Source: Homarus americanus
Taxonomy: Eukaryota > Arthropoda > Malacostraca > Decapoda > Nephropidae
Reading direction: 5' to 3'
DNA length: 64,000 nucleotides
NCBI RefSeq assembly: GCF_018991925.1
Contig: NW_024724368.1
Span: 6,614,808 to 6,678,807, forward strand
Both the position numbers and the translations under genes were made by a program. The notes beneath the pieces are model-generated. The model was given only the letters and a program-made list of their open reading frames with translations. It ran no database searches and was not told the origin of the DNA. Position 1 is the stretch's first letter. Every line of letters begins with the position of its first letter. Below, one piece after another: positions 10,766 through 22,150 of the stretch.

Positions 10766-12684
10766 CCAAACTGGTGCCGACAAATTGGCTATATAAGGGC
10801 CTGTGCCTCATAATTTTTTTTTTATACAAATACATTATTTATTTAAACATTAAAATGGAGATAGGAGAAAGAATATATGTACCAACAGACGAACTCCTGA
10901 TACTATGCCCTCAGGCTCAAAATTCTCACACCACTACTGGGTGGACATACATAATAACACACAAACTCTTACAGGAACTTAGCACCATTAAAACCAGGGG
11001 CAACTGCCACTACAACACTCATTCGTCAGGAGTGATACTCAAGCACCCTCTATGGGGTCCCGCCACCATGGGGTACTTTCCAACGAACTCTGAAGATCCC
11101 AGTGGAATAACACCACCACACAAATAGCCCTACTGAGCTAGACACTCATCCACCAATGATGGGGGCTGGTAGTGGTGTGTGGCTTGGTGTTCCGGGGTCA
11201 CCTCGCGGGCCGAGCGTTAGAGTCAGACGGGCCAGCTATAGGGCCCATAGGTTGTACTGAAGTTTCTGACGGTCGGGTCTCACGAAGATAACTGATCCTA
11301 CTGGACCTCGGACATCTCTCCAGACTAGTGGATACAACATCCACGCTACAGACACGGCCTAGGCTGCATTAGGGACCTGTATGGGTGAAGGGCCGAGCAC
11401 TTACTAACTGTGACAACGACATCACGTTTCAGGGGACGTTAAAGACGTAAACATTACTTCACTCAAAGCGTATCAACTACGTTACTGTAACACTTGCACA
11501 ATCAACTATTAATTGGGTCAAATCACTTAAAGAAGGGCAAATTACAACACGGAGTGGAATGACCTACCTGTTTGGGTGAAGGGCCGAGCACTTTCTAATG
11601 GTTGAAATGCCTGCGGCACCCTCACTCAAACTAGGTCAGGGATTCCACCTACTTCTATTTCGATGAATTACTGTACTGTACACTCTGACGTTGAAACTGA
11701 GACTACGAACTCAGTTTCATTCCCTACTATTATCTTCACAAACAATGCTCTGATTGAGCTATCAAAAGCAAGAATTAAATTGATTACAAAGGGTTGGATG
11801 GAAACAGGTCCCAACATACAGCGTCTTGCTACGAAACCCGCGGAATAGATTCAAAGTTCCCTTCAGACAAAGACGGCCTCTCGATGACGTCAACAAGGAA
11901 ACAGAGAAAACGGGGGACGTTTTCACTGGGGGACTCAGAAGGTTTTATGGACGTTTAAGCGTAATATGAATCCTTAGGGTTTTCAGGTAAGCCGTCATTA
12001 CGATCATGACAGCTAGAGCCACTAGAACATTTTTATTTACATGTTCGACAAATGTAAACTTGCAAAACGATTTTAACTGATTAAACATTTATCTGTCAGT
12101 TACAATGACGTTAACTATTTGATAATAGTAACCCCGCATTAATTTCTTACGTTTTCGTCGGTCAGCTAGTGTAAACAAAGTTGTAGATGGTATTTAAAAA
12201 AATCAGTGTCATTTTGTCATAAATAACACTGTACTTCTACGTGTTACACAAAGGTAAGATCTACTTAATTTTAACATCTAAATTTTCGTTGAATTGATTC
12301 GTAACACCTTTTTATTGAACTCGAATTAAGTATGTTGTATTCTTATAATGACTGCAGAGTTAAATGTAAAATGTTGAAACTCCGTGTGCCAAGAGTTGAA
12401 ATAACATAATTACATTGAGTGACAGTGTTTAACACATTCACATCACACTTTGAAAAGTACAGTACAAGTATCTGACTCCTAAATATGTCCATCCGTATTC
12501 TGTATACTTTATATTTTAAACACTTCCATTAAAATAGATACACGCCATGGATGATTGGGTCATCCCTATATTCTTAGTTTGCATTGCCGTCACAACTCCC
12601 TTAAGCCTTTGCTCGGTCCGCCATGTTGTAGGTACAGATGCTCTCATAAAAAAAACAGCCTAATTTGTAAACGTTAAGTCCTAG
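10766..12684. other. Anonymous sequence with a spaced 33-bp direct repeat
   Basis: No gene recognised. ACCTGTwTGGGTGAAGGGCCGAGCACTTwCTAA-like copies (two mismatches) sit at 11375-11407 and 11566-11598, exactly 191 bp apart. Confidence 0.5.
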
Positions 12685-12904
12685 ATGTTGGTGAATTCAT
12701 GTATCGTTGTCGGATGCCACAGTACATCTAAGAAGAAAGACAAACCCCGATCATTCCACGCTATTCCTGCTGTCACTTATAATCAGGGAGATAAAACACA
12801 GGAATTGTCTACAATGAGGAAGGATTTGTTGATTTCTAGGGTAAACAGGAAAGGATGGTTGCCTTCCAAACATTCCAAAGTTTGTTCCGACCATTTCATT
12901 GAAG
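12685..12904 (+). CDS. THAP-type zinc-finger exon with splice donor
   Basis: The frame opens at ATG 12685 and encodes a C2CH THAP domain: C6 and C11 (CIVVGC), W58-x-P60 (KGWLPSK), and C67-x2-H70 (VCSDHF). THAP domains bind DNA and occur both in host regulators and in P-element-like transposases. The frame hits GTAAGC at 12905, an excellent donor directly after the CSDHFIEG segment, so I read this as a first coding exon ending at 12904. The next exon is not identified. The spacing from C11 to C67 (55 residues) is at the long end for the family, and the usual first tryptophan is replaced (RKDLLI). Host gene versus transposase cannot be decided here. Confidence 0.72.
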
Positions 12905-13140
12905 GTAAGCTTAATAAATACATAATGTGTTTTAGTTAATATCATAACAGCATTTTCTTCTACAAATAATTGTCCATCAATAATAATGTATCACAGACTC
13001 ACTTCACTGTATACTATATGTATTTAATATGCATACAGGTATCTCGATGCATAGGCCTAGGCCTACTGTAGGCCGCCTACATGTACATTATTGGCTATTA
13101 TTGGATTTCCACACACAACATTCCTACCCCTAATCTATTA

Positions 13141-13371
13141 TCATATTCGAATAAGACGTCTAAGTATAAGATAATTTTCTTCCATTACATTACCGTCGCA
13201 AATGTATAATAACGCAGATAGCTCATCCAAAGTTTTCTCTATTTTCTTCCAATAATTGTAAAGTTGGAAAACAATACTAACATGTGTCAGGTTGCACAGT
13301 GTTATAGCAAGTATTTCTTCTACAGACACTGGTTTCCTCATTTGTATGTCCTTTTCAACTGCTGGTCTCAC
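13141..13371 (-). pseudogene. PIF/Harbinger transposase N-terminal fragment
   Basis: The minus strand encodes RPAVEKDIQMRKPVSVEEIL, then AITL and more. This matches the region preceding the helix-turn-helix of HARBI1-like (PIF/Harbinger, DDE_Tnp_4) transposases, where 'P-x-I-x-K-x-D-T-x-x-R-x-x-I-S-x-E-E-x-L-A-x-T-L' is the usual pattern. Only this part is seen. The catalytic DDE triad is missing, and the fragment ends where a TTA plus inverted-repeat-like sequence begins (13372). The GTG at 13371 is not a real start. A MADF-type ORF lies divergently at 13601. Confidence 0.6.
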
Positions 13372-13374
13372 TTA

Positions 13375-13448
13375 GGACCTGTGTCCACTTGAGAGTAAAG
13401 TGGTGTCGAGAGTGCTCTCGACAGCGCTACTATCAAGTGGACAGGGCC
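13375..13448. repeat. Inverted repeat in the Harbinger region
   Basis: GGACCTGTGTCCACTT (13375-13390) and AAGTGGACAGGGCC (13435-13448) are imperfect inverted repeats. Between them is a perfect 18-bp palindrome, GTCGAGAGTGCTCTCGAC (13405-13422). TTA precedes the left arm, compatible with the 3-bp TWA target of PIF/Harbinger elements. Confidence 0.6.
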
Positions 13449-13600
13449 CCGAGATTAACTGTCAGATAGTTTGAATTTACTGTCAGACAGCTACTCTCTG
13501 CTAGTTTGTGTGTGGACACATGGTAGCCCGCAACTGTCACGTCAACTCTCAGCTATACGAACCAGGTCCGCAGTCCGACAGTGCTCTCGAGAGGTGAAGC

Positions 13601-13765
13601 ATGGCGCTCTGGACTCAGGAGAAGACTTTTCAGTTGATATCCTTGTATGAAGAGAATCTTAATTTGTGGGATAACAAGAGGGAAGACCACTGGAATTAAT
13701 TATTGGCATTGGACAGGAAGTTTGGGTGTAGTTTTGTTGTTTACCTACCCGATGCCAAAACCGAA
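13601..13765 (+). pseudogene. MADF/Myb-like fragment, probable Harbinger accessory ORF
   Basis: ATG at 13601 opens a frame reading WTQEKTFQLISLYEENLNLW, then DNKREDHWN and TAA at 13697-13699, after which LLALDRKFG continues in frame. This is the first helix and the aromatic positions of a MADF (Myb/SANT-like) DNA-binding domain. PIF/Harbinger elements usually carry such a second protein that moves the transposase to the nucleus and to the ends. The divergent partner is the fragment at 13141-13371. Early stop, so it is inactive. Confidence 0.6.
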
Positions 13766-13992
13766 GCGTCACCATAACTTAAGACATGCTATTGTTTCAC
13801 CCTTCTTCCCCTTATCGATTTGGTCAATGAAAAACCCAACCCAATGCCTAGTTCACTCTGCCCACTATCTAACGAGCTACATACTGCCCAGAGGGGGTCT
13901 GGTGGCAGCAACCCTCTGGACAGGAGGAGGCGAGCGCCGTGTAAACAATGACATTTCTAACCACATCCCGCAAAATACAGTGTACTTAGCAA

Positions 13993-16938
13993 ATGTTTCA
14001 GCTTCTGAGAATGGGGGGGTGGGGGTTACCGAGAACAAATTCTGGCTTGAATGTCATGTACACTAATACTGACACGTTTCTCGATAAGAGACAGGAGTTT
14101 GAAACACTACTAATAGTACACCAACCAGATATCGTAGGAGTTGTAGAACTGTTGTACAAGAACAGGAGAATCGACCCAGAGGAATGTGAGTTCAGTATTG
14201 CTGGATATGACTCATTTACGAACCTTTCTCAAGAAACTTGCAAGAGGGGTGTGGTTATCTATGCTAGGCAAGACCTTAGAGTCAGCCAGGCGAGGGTACA
14301 GGGAGAGGATGTTTTTGAAGAGTCCAAGTGGTGTAAAATTAAATTAAAGGGAGGGGTCTTACTTATCGTCGGGTGTAGCTTCAGATCCCCAAACTGTGGC
14401 CCACTAAATCAAGGGAACTTAAGAACCTTAATAAGCAACGCGGCAATGCTCAACCCTAGCCACCTCCTTATCATGGGGGACTTTAACTATGGCGACATCG
14501 ACTGGAGAAACGAGTCCACCCCAAATGACTTGAATAACCCTGCTACGTTTTTTGTGAAAACTTTGAGATAATTTCTGTTCCAACATATTAGAGACTCGAC
14601 ACATTACAGAGGGGAGCAAACACCCAAGCCACTTGACCTCATCATAACAAACGAGGAGGGTATGGTGGCCAAACTGGCACACCTTGCCCCAGTTAGCAGC
14701 AGTCACCATATAGTGTTGTCATTCAGATTTAACTGTTACCTAGTTCAGGATAAGGCCAGGCCAAGGTGCAAATATTACAAGGGAAATTACAATGGGATGA
14801 GGGAAGAGATGAGTGGTATCAACTGGCCTGACTCATTAAGGCACAAGAACGCAGACACTACGCTGAATATCATAACTAGTAAAGTGACCCATTTGATCGA
14901 TAAATATATACCCAAGACCAAACCCAGTGCTTCTAGGAATACGAGGGGATCCCTACACATGAACCATGAGGCGGTCGACAAAATTAAGAAGAAAACCCAG
15001 AAATTCAAGACTTGGGTTGGGTCAAACGATGAGCAAGACAGGAGGATGTATGCAAGAGCCAGAAACCAAGCAAAGATAGAGTGTAGAAGGGCTGAAAAGG
15101 AGTTACAGAGGCTGGTTGCAAGCGAGGTCAAGTCAAACCCAAAGGCGTTTTACCGCTATGCAAAGTCGAAATTGAAAACGCGAGTAGGAGTATCAGACCT
15201 GAGGCTTGTGGATGGTAGTTACGCAGATTCTGACCAGGATAAAGCTGAGGCATTGAACAGCTTCTTTTCCTCGGTGTTCACAAAAGAGGATGCAACTAAC
15301 CTTCCTGCGTTTGAGGACAGACGGTTCGACACAGCACTGACCCACATTGTGTTCACAGAAGAGGGTATTAGAAATAAACTGTCCAGGCTAAAGGTCCATA
15401 AGAGTCCCGGCCCTGACATGGTGCATCCTAGAGTGCTAAGAGAGTTGTGCAACGAGCTTGCAGAGCCCCTGAAGATCCTGTTTTGTAAATGCCTGGATGC
15501 ACAAATGGTCCCCAGTGAATGGAAAGTGGCTTATGTGAGTCCTATCTTCAAGAAGGGCGATCGGCACTCCACGAACAACTATAGACCGGTGAGCCTGACC
15601 AGCATAATATGTAAAGTACTTGAGAGTATTATCAGAGATGCCGCAATGGAACATATAATACGAAACAATCTTGAAAAGGATTGCCAACACGGTTTTATGC
15701 CGGGGCGCTCCTGCTTAACACAATTGCTCAAGGTATTGGATATTTAGACCCATATTCTGGAACGGGGTGGTAATATCGACAATATTTACCAAGATTTTGC
15801 CAAGGCTTTCGATAGTATACCCCATGAAAGGCTGAAAATCAAACTGGAAGGGGACGGAATTTGGGGAAATGTCCTAGCATGGATAGAAGACTTTCTACAT
15901 GACCGCAAGCAGTGTGTGGTGATTAATGGCACGAAATCGTCATCCGTACCTGTCACAAGTGGGGTACCACAGGGCAGTGTATTGGGCCCGCTGTTGTTTG
16001 TTTGTTTCATAAATGATATGCCTGACGTTGTACACTCCTCCATACAAATGTTTGCCGATGACGTTAAGTTATTTCGGGAAATTAAGAACCAAGCGGACTG
16101 TGAAGACCTGCAGAAGGACCTCTGTGGGCTCCAGGGATGGTCGAAGGAATGGCTGCTGAGATTCAATGTCACGAAGTGTAAGAGGGCATACCTGGGGTGT
16201 ACCAACGGTAAGGAGGCGTATGATATGTCCCAACGGGATGAAGAAACTGCACTATTTGTGACTGAACGTGAGAAGGACCTAGGTGTGTATGTTGACAATG
16301 AGCTGAAGTTCTCGGGCCATTGCGAGAAGAAGGTAAACCAGGCAAATAAATTATTGGGTCTTATAAGAAGGTCGTTCAGATATCTAGACGGTCCGTCCCT
16401 CGTAACGATCTTCAAGAGTGAAGTGCTTCCCCATCTGGAGTACTGTCACCCCGTCTGGTCCCCAAGATATGCTAGGGACTGTCAGTTGGTTGAAAATGTT
16501 CAAAGGAGAGCCACCAGACTGGTACCTGCACTTCGGCACCTCAGCTACCCGGAGAGATTGGAGAGACTGAACTTGCTTAGCTTATATTTCAGACGGGCAA
16601 TGGGTGACCTAGTTGAGGTGTATAAGCATCTCAGGGGACACTACTCAGTCGAGTGTCCTTACTTGGAGCTGGCGGACGCTTGCCCCACAAGTGGTCACAG
16701 CTCAAGATGGAAGAAGCCGCAAGTCCAGAAAACTGTGAGGGCAAACTTTTTCGTTGTGAGGGTTGTGAATTCTTGGAACAATCTACCAGAGAGTGTTGTG
16801 GCGGCACCGAGTGCGAGCTCTTTCAAGACAAGACTTGACCAACACTGGAGCGGGTTCAGGTACATTCAGGAGCCGGTGCATGCCCAGTATTTGTCAACAG
16901 TGCGTGGCAGAGACGTGACCGATCGCCCGGGCGGCTAG
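13993..16938 (+). pseudogene. CR1-like non-LTR ORF2 (endonuclease + RT), two in-frame stops
   Basis: One plus-strand frame runs from about 13993 to the TAG at 16936-16938, broken by TAA at 14569-14571 and TAG at 15745-15747. The endonuclease part has LNVMYTNTDTF, a PDIVGVVEL segment and GDFNYGDIDW. The RT part has SPGPD, YRPVSL, GFMPGRSCLTQL, then after the TAG FAKAFDSIPHERL (motif A), TSGVPQGSVLGPLLF, FADDVKLF (catalytic FADD), KDLGVYVD and LPHLEYCHPVW. No RNase H is seen, which fits a CR1/Jockey-like layout. The TAA lies where relatives read R-D-N-F-L-F, suggesting a small deletion. The frame is otherwise intact for about 980 codons, so inactivation looks recent. ORF1 is not found directly upstream. 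Confidence 0.9.
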
Positions 16939-17065
16939 CGAGCCGATCTTTTGGTGAAGAGGATAAATGAAAAGGAAAAATAATAAGAGACGTGACCGAT
17001 CGCCCAAGCGGCTAATTAGCCGATCAATGGCGAAGAGGTAAAAAGAAAAAGAAAAGAAGGCACCC
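16909..17065 (+). repeat. Duplicated 3'UTR end of the CR1-like element
   Basis: AGAGACGTGACCGATCGCCC starts at 16909 and again at 16986, so the last 77 bp or so are repeated once with a few changes. The second copy ends in an AAAAAG-rich tail. The fragment at 10312-10765 carries the same 3'UTR once. Confidence 0.8.
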
Positions 17066-20000
17066 AGGAAAAACTGTGTCTTTGGAGGTGAGCTTGACTA
17101 AGCTGTGTGGGAGTCAGAGTGATGTCTCCACTCCACCTTCAAGAGTCGCCTTATCCTTGAAAACGACATGTGATGACGACCAGGCTTGTTTTTAATGATG
17201 TGGTGAGTGTTGTTTAATTGTATTTTATGTACAGTAAATTATTATTGTAGATATTTTATATTTGGTGATACATGTGGGTGTTGGACTGGCTGGCAAAGCA
17301 TCCCACTGAACCACACGTGTCTGTCTACTGCAGCCTTCACAGGTTATTTGCAGCTAACTCCACAAAAGCGTGAAAAATGACCGTAAAAAGCTGTTGAGTA
17401 AAGGTTGTTTTTAGGTTCAGGGAAAAAATTCAGGTAGAGCTAACCAGTCTTATGTACTGTAATATCACTGAATATTACCTTGTCACTGCTATTGATTGAA
17501 TTGTTGATTGCCTTTTTTGATTGTAAATCTTCATAAAGTACAGTATACTCTATTTTCAGATTGCTGTGTAAAGCTGGTTTACTACCCACATCACCTCATC
17601 CATCCACAGAGGCTATAAGGTATCAGTGCTGGTATTACTCTTATTACTCATATCTGTGTACATTACCCACAACCATATAACGTTAAGGTATTTGCTCAAC
17701 TCTCCATATCAGCCCACTAAGGTTAGGATGTATAATGTACCATAAACCCTTAATAAAACATGTTTTTTTAAGACATTTGCTTGGACAGTGTAGATAAATT
17801 TCTGTTAAAGTGTATGATGAGACAGCTTTTATTGGTGTATAGACAATGCATGGTAAAAAATTTAATCAATTTTGAGTTGGCAATTTTGCAGATTTTTTCT
17901 TCCTACTAAAGAAAAAAATTGACATGAGTTTATGTGGCCATTGCTCTTAGCAACTATTCCTGTGCTACTTTTTCAGGTGAAGAAATTTTAACGTACAGTA
18001 CTGTATTAACTAAAAAATGTTGCTTCAGGAAGTTAGAAGAGGTCCCTTGAATCTCCCAGTTCACTTGTAAAGGCCAGGAGAGTAAAGATACCAACTTGAA
18101 AAGAGTAAATCCTCAAACAAGTAAACTCTGGAGACTGGTGTCAATGAAGACATGCTCACACTATCAAAAGGAACAAGAAGAGACTCTGACATGCCTGTAC
18201 CCCTAATTCTGAACGAAGTACAGTATCATAAATTAATACAATATGTTTAGTGTTGTATGTAGGAATAAACAGAAGCCATTTTTTTTAGCTGTGGACCTTA
18301 ACCCTTTCAATGTAGGTAGCATGTATGCATTGAATGAGTTAATGGATCTAAACAGGAGTGTTTAGTATACTTAGCTATGACAACTACATTATCAAATTTG
18401 ACTGCAGGTTTAGTCTGACTAATTTTTATTTAACTTTGTTAAGCTCTTGAGGAGGTAAACATGACAATGTGTTTGCAAAGAAATATACTACAGTCGTGGC
18501 AAAGTGATTTTCACAGGTCACCAACATAAAATGCTTCTTACATTAATTCTTCAATTCAGGTTTCTCAGTTTATAATATTCTTTATACAGTATATATAATG
18601 TATCCTTGATTGATTATGTTTGGTTAGGTTCTGTTGGAACTCATTCACTAGTGAATTATTCTTTGTTGAAGTTAACTTGTGGAGAAAAAAGAAAGAAAAT
18701 GAATGATGCATTCCAGGAACCCCCAAAATTCTTGCTACCCAAAAACTTTTTCTTACAAAGAAATCCTGAAGGCATTTAAAGCTCGTAAATTATTATTCTA
18801 CTTTTTACTATCCCTCCAAAGCCCCAAACAATAATCTTAATGTTATTTTCACCATGCCTATTGAAGCAGTTGACAAACACAATCTTCTGCTCCAAGGTAA
18901 AGAACATTTATTGGCTGGCATTGTCCATGTATACAACTCTACCTAAACCCTTCTCTCTCCATCAAAAATTTTGGCTAAGTTAAAAGCTGGTGCTTGATGA
19001 TACAATATAATTCTTGATCAAGGGTTTGCTGTAATTTTCTTCTCCTGTAAAATCTGACATCTAACTTTGAATGCTAGCACTAAAATGTAACTTGAGTAGA
19101 CCTTATTGTAATTGACAGAATCACAGCCCATATTCAGTTTTAAGTTCACACTGATGATTGTGTCTTGAGAAATGCAATCATTCTAAATAACTAAACGTGC
19201 ATAATCCCACACATAAGTCACGTTTGGTAATGTGTCTCAAACCAGGTCAAGCTAAATCATGACTTAAGAGTGAAGGACATACATATCTTCAACCCATCCC
19301 ACCCCACCCATAAACTGGTGCTCCACAAGCTCTGTACTTTCATTTTGATAATGCAATGTTGAAAGTGGTTCCCAGAGGCCTGATTAATAGCTGTGCATCA
19401 TTAAATTAAATGGTAAATTACCCCAAGAACTTCAACAAAAACTTTCACATTATAACAGAAGGAAGCATGGCAGGATTAACTTTGTTCTAAACCAGAGTAC
19501 ATAATATAGTATTCCAAAGTCCAACATACTTTTGTTTAAAAAAAAGCTGGAATTCTGAGTTTGCAGAGTACACTGACTGTTGAATTGATTAATTGATTCC
19601 CTTTCCACAGATAAAAGCTGAAAGACAAATAGCAAGTGGCTGCACAAAAAGACACTGCCGTAACTGTCCACCGCTTGGAGGGATGAAGTAAACTACAGTA
19701 TACGTTGTACAAAAGTTTTGTTATGTGAATGTGTAAATGAAAAGAAATAGTAAACAAAGTTTGCTTGTAGATAAGATGTACTACTGTATGTCCATTATAT
19801 TTAAGACATTAAGTTTAGATGTTCAAGTACTGTATGTTTATCAGTTCAATGAAGAATATCACAGTCCTGTGTACATGAAAGAAGTGTAACTAAGAACAAA
19901 GAAAGGAAATTTACTATAATTTCTGTGTCAAAATCTGACTGAATTACAGTACCCTGTACTTACATTGTCTACAATGCTTTACAAAAGAAACTAATCAAAA

Positions 20001-20443
20001 TATCTTGACAACAGAATACAATAGAAACAAAAGTTCAACAAAACCTACATTGCAATGGAAAGAATGCACATAATGTATATTTACACAGTGTATCAATTCT
20101 CATTATCACATTAAAATTATTCATGTACAATGCCATTACCAAGTGTCCTGAATTTCATCTTCAATGTCAGAAATCCTGTATGTATATCATCATCATACAG
20201 TACATGAGAGGTACTCGGGCATCTGAGGAATATTCCTCCAGCGTGTTTATACGTTTATCGCTCATCAGAGTTTTAGCTTGTGCAGAATTTACACTTAGTA
20301 AAGTAATACAAGAAGAATTACACTTGTAGTATTTATACATAGCGCCACTTGAGATAATACTGACTTTGATAACTTGTATTAGAGTGAAATATGTAATATT
20401 ATAATGTTATGATTATTCTAAATACCTATTCTAATAACCTAAG
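17066..20443. other. Anonymous AT-rich sequence
   Basis: No coding or RNA gene recognised. Scattered TACAGTA/CTGTACTGTA words, which recur through the window, and poly-A/T runs. It may hold upstream exons or the promoter of the zinc-finger ORF, but I cannot identify them. Confidence 0.5.
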
Positions 20444-21232
20444 ATGAATGTTCAAACAAAAGAGAATCCAGCTCAATGCCTAGAGTCTCTTAATGACTGT
20501 TCATGTGAACCTTCACAGGTAAACGGTTTGAAATTTCATACGAAAAAAACACCATATCAGTGTGCAGACTGTCCTGAAGAATTTTCACAAAAATCTCACC
20601 TCATTACACACATGAGAGTTCATACAAAAGAGAAAATATTTCAGTGTACAGAGTGTCTGAGAGAGTTCTCAAAAAACAACAACCTTATAATGCACATGAG
20701 AGTTCATACAGGATACAGGCCATATCAATGTTCACTATGTCTTCAAAGTTGTTTGAAAAAGTCTGATTTAGTAAAACATATGCGAGTTCATACAGGAGAG
20801 AAACCATTTCAGTGCGCAGAATGTTTTAAAGATTTTTCACGTAAATCTAACCTTGTAATACACATGAGAGTTCATACAGGAGAGAAGCCATACCATTGTG
20901 AAAAGTGTCCTAAAAAGTTTTCTGATACATCTACTCTGGTAAAACACATGAGAGTTCATACAGGTGAGAAACCATTTCAGTGCACAGAATGTTTTAAAGA
21001 TTTTTCACGTAAATCTAACCTTGTAATACACATGAGAGTTCATACAGGAGAGAAGCCATACCATTGTGAAAAGTGTACTAAAAAGTTTTCTGATACATCT
21101 ACTCTGGTAAAACACATGAGAGTTCATATAGGAGAGAAACCATTTCAATGTTCAGAGTGTTTTAAAAGCTTTTCACAAAAAGCTGATCTGGTAAGACACA
21201 CTGCAACTCACAGGAAAGAGAAACCATTATAG
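20444..21232 (+). CDS. C2H2 zinc-finger protein, eight fingers
   Basis: A 262-residue intronless ORF from ATG 20444 to TAG. An in-frame TAA lies nine bases upstream of the ATG, so either this is the true start or the exon begins at a nearby acceptor (CTAATAACCTAAG). Eight Kruppel-like C2H2 fingers start at residues 38, 66, 94, 122, 150, 178, 206 and 234, each 28 residues apart with TGEKP-type linkers. All Cys and His ligands are present. Fingers 4-5 and 6-7 are near-identical (RKSNLVI and DTSTLVK recognition helices), a 168-bp internal duplication. Such proteins usually bind DNA as regulators or transposon repressors. No KRAB, ZAD or BTB domain is visible. It is the best intact host-gene candidate here. 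Confidence 0.87.
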   Translation: MNVQTKENPAQCLESLNDCSCEPSQVNGLKFHTKKTPYQCADCPEEFSQKSHLITHMRVHTKEKIFQCTECLREFSKNNNLIMHMRVHTGYRPYQCSLCLQSCLKKSDLVKHMRVHTGEKPFQCAECFKDFSRKSNLVIHMRVHTGEKPYHCEKCPKKFSDTSTLVKHMRVHTGEKPFQCTECFKDFSRKSNLVIHMRVHTGEKPYHCEKCTKKFSDTSTLVKHMRVHIGEKPFQCSECFKSFSQKADLVRHTATHRKEKPL

Positions 21233-21389
21233 TAAAATGCAGTATTAATGGATGTCTCTAAAGACTTAAAGAAATCATGTCTAGGGTTCATACATGGAGA
21301 AAACTTTACATTTTGAATGTTATTCTTAGAAATTGCTTTAATAACACATTTGAGAGCTTATGTGAAAGCAAATACATTATACTGGAGAA

Positions 21390-22150
21390 CATCGACATCC
21401 ACAGCCTTGTCATCTATGGTTCGACTATTCAGTGACCTAAAATGTATATTGAATGGCTTTCCAAAAGCTGAAGTTTCATCTCTAAGGCATGAATGCAGTC
21501 ACGAAATTCTGTCACCAATCTGTTGCACTACAGCATTGGTGGGTCGAGATTATTTAATTGTTCTGTAATATCCACCATGAAAGCAAAACCTTGAACCCAT
21601 TCATTATCTTGTAATTCAAGCACAGCTTTGCTTTTCTGATCCATACAAATCCGTATTTCACAATACAATTCATAAAGTGTTTCAGTACAGCTCCCTGACT
21701 TAACTAGAGATCATCAGTGAGATATGGCAGGCCATGTGAGATCACTTTCCTCCAGAAGACAGTTGAACTGCCTGTGGTTAAGGCCCCATGCTCATGCAAA
21801 AGTAATTGTTTTATAACCACATCCATAACATCATTCATTTTTAATACTTTACCACATAAACCTGCTTTGTGTAAAATGCGATGCAAATTACTGCATAAAA
21901 CTCATGATTTGGATTTACAATGAACAGTTTCTGCAGTTTTTCTACCCACCATTTGTAGGGCTCCATCTGTAGCCAGACTCACAGCTTGTGCCCAATCTAC
22001 ACCTAGTTTATCCAGAACTTCCCACCAGACTGTTGAAGATATCTTCACCTGTTATTTTATATTTCATTGGAGCTACAGTACTGTACTGTAATTTCACAAA
22101 CTCTTCTGTTATTTGCATATTTTCAACACCACAAATAAAAATTAAAATAA
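21390..22150 (-). pseudogene. ZBED/GTF2IRD2-like hAT transposase remnant
   Basis: Several minus-strand frames together read a decayed hAT-derived protein in the right order. ITEEFVKLQ and TGEDIFNSLV lie at about 22115-22035, LGVDWAQAVSLATDGALQMV at about 22000-21945, LCGKVLKMNDVMDVVIKQL at about 21870-21810, then KAVLELQDNEWVQGFAFMVD and ITEQLNNLD at about 21640-21545, and ALEMKLQLLESH at about 21505-21465. These are the landmark motifs of the GTF2IRD2/ZBED/FAM200 group. Frameshifts and stops separate them, and the segment between VVIKQL and KAVLEL is shortened. It lies tail-to-tail with the zinc-finger ORF. Confidence 0.8.
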
